Under the pieces are notes generated by a model. It saw nothing but the letters and a program-made list of their open reading frames with translations, had not been told where the DNA came from and did no database searches. 64,000 nt of DNA, from NCBI RefSeq assembly GCF_009069125.1, contig NZ_CP042427.1:558001-622000 (forward strand), written 5' to 3'. Below, one piece after another: positions 63,918-64,000 of the stretch. The stretch is from Buchnera aphidicola (Aphis fabae) (GTDB lineage: Bacteria > Pseudomonadota > Gammaproteobacteria > Enterobacterales > Enterobacteriaceae). A program made the position numbers and the translations under genes. Every line of letters starts with the position of its first letter. Position 1 is the first letter of the stretch.

Positions 63918-64000
63918 TTTTTTAAATAAAAAATAAATTTTAAAAGTGTATTTAAGTTTTTAAATCAAATATAATTTTTTAATAATAAGATGTTTAATTA

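Noticed and set aside
1..64000. Search for defence systems, toxin-antitoxin pairs, prophage, insertion sequences or biosynthetic clusters
   Set aside because: No transposase, integrase, terminal inverted repeats, Cas proteins or unknown multi-gene cassettes were found; the genes are almost all enterobacterial housekeeping orthologues.

Overview
The window looks like a chromosome segment of Buchnera aphidicola, the obligate intracellular endosymbiont of aphids (gammaproteobacteria, close to Enterobacterales). The evidence is extreme A+T bias in genes and spacers, proteins that align along nearly their whole length with E. coli K-12 orthologues, E. coli-like gene blocks with many genes missing between them, essential amino-acid genes (carAB, dapB, thrABC), and no mobile elements, phage genes or CRISPR arrays. 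The retained gene set and order resemble Buchnera of Aphidinae hosts; that host assignment is inference.

Layout. 1-8431 (minus): ribF-ileS-lspA-ispH-dapB and carA-carB, as in E. coli minus fkpB and rihC; carB runs off the left edge. rpsT faces away from ribF. 8926-12076 (minus): dnaK-dnaJ, with a sigma-32-type promoter before dnaK and a GC-rich hairpin between the genes. 12408-27306 (plus): the complete nuoA-N complex I operon with fused nuoCD. 27411-30140: a TerC/Alx-type membrane protein, folC and a frame-interrupted cvpA. 30213-35946: prs and ispE (minus), prfA, frame-interrupted prmC and sirB1 (plus), nadE (minus). 36121-39499: ackA-pta. 39510-45805 (minus): gyrA, nrdA-nrdB-yfaE. 46066-54567: a DUF2076 protein, ahpC, ung, grpE, nadK, bamE, tmRNA (ssrA), grxD, rnt, sodA, pth, ychF. 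54658-59349 (minus): thrA-thrB-thrC. 59350-60057 is the longest spacer, with an 18-bp tandem repeat and a large stem-loop. 60058-63917: hpt, panB-panC, dksA, truA.

How it works together. Complex I plus the acetate-forming ackA-pta branch point to aerobic energy metabolism. carAB, dapB and thrABC serve arginine, lysine and threonine supply, a core symbiotic function. DnaK/DnaJ/GrpE, tmRNA, Pth and PrfA are retained quality-control and translation parts. SodA, AhpC, GrxD and YfaE handle oxidative stress and iron-sulphur or radical-enzyme upkeep.

The strongest unusual signal is that nuoE, cvpA and prmC each have a reading frame broken inside a homopolymer (A9, T10, T11). In all three one extra base in the tract, or a -1 ribosomal slip, restores a full-length protein. 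This fits transcript slippage at poly(A)/poly(T) tracts in insect endosymbionts, but homopolymer under-calling in the assembly gives the same pattern. A second point is the tmRNA tag, whose predicted resume codon is ACA (Thr) rather than an alanine codon. I found no unknown multi-gene system; nearly every gene has a recognisable enterobacterial orthologue.
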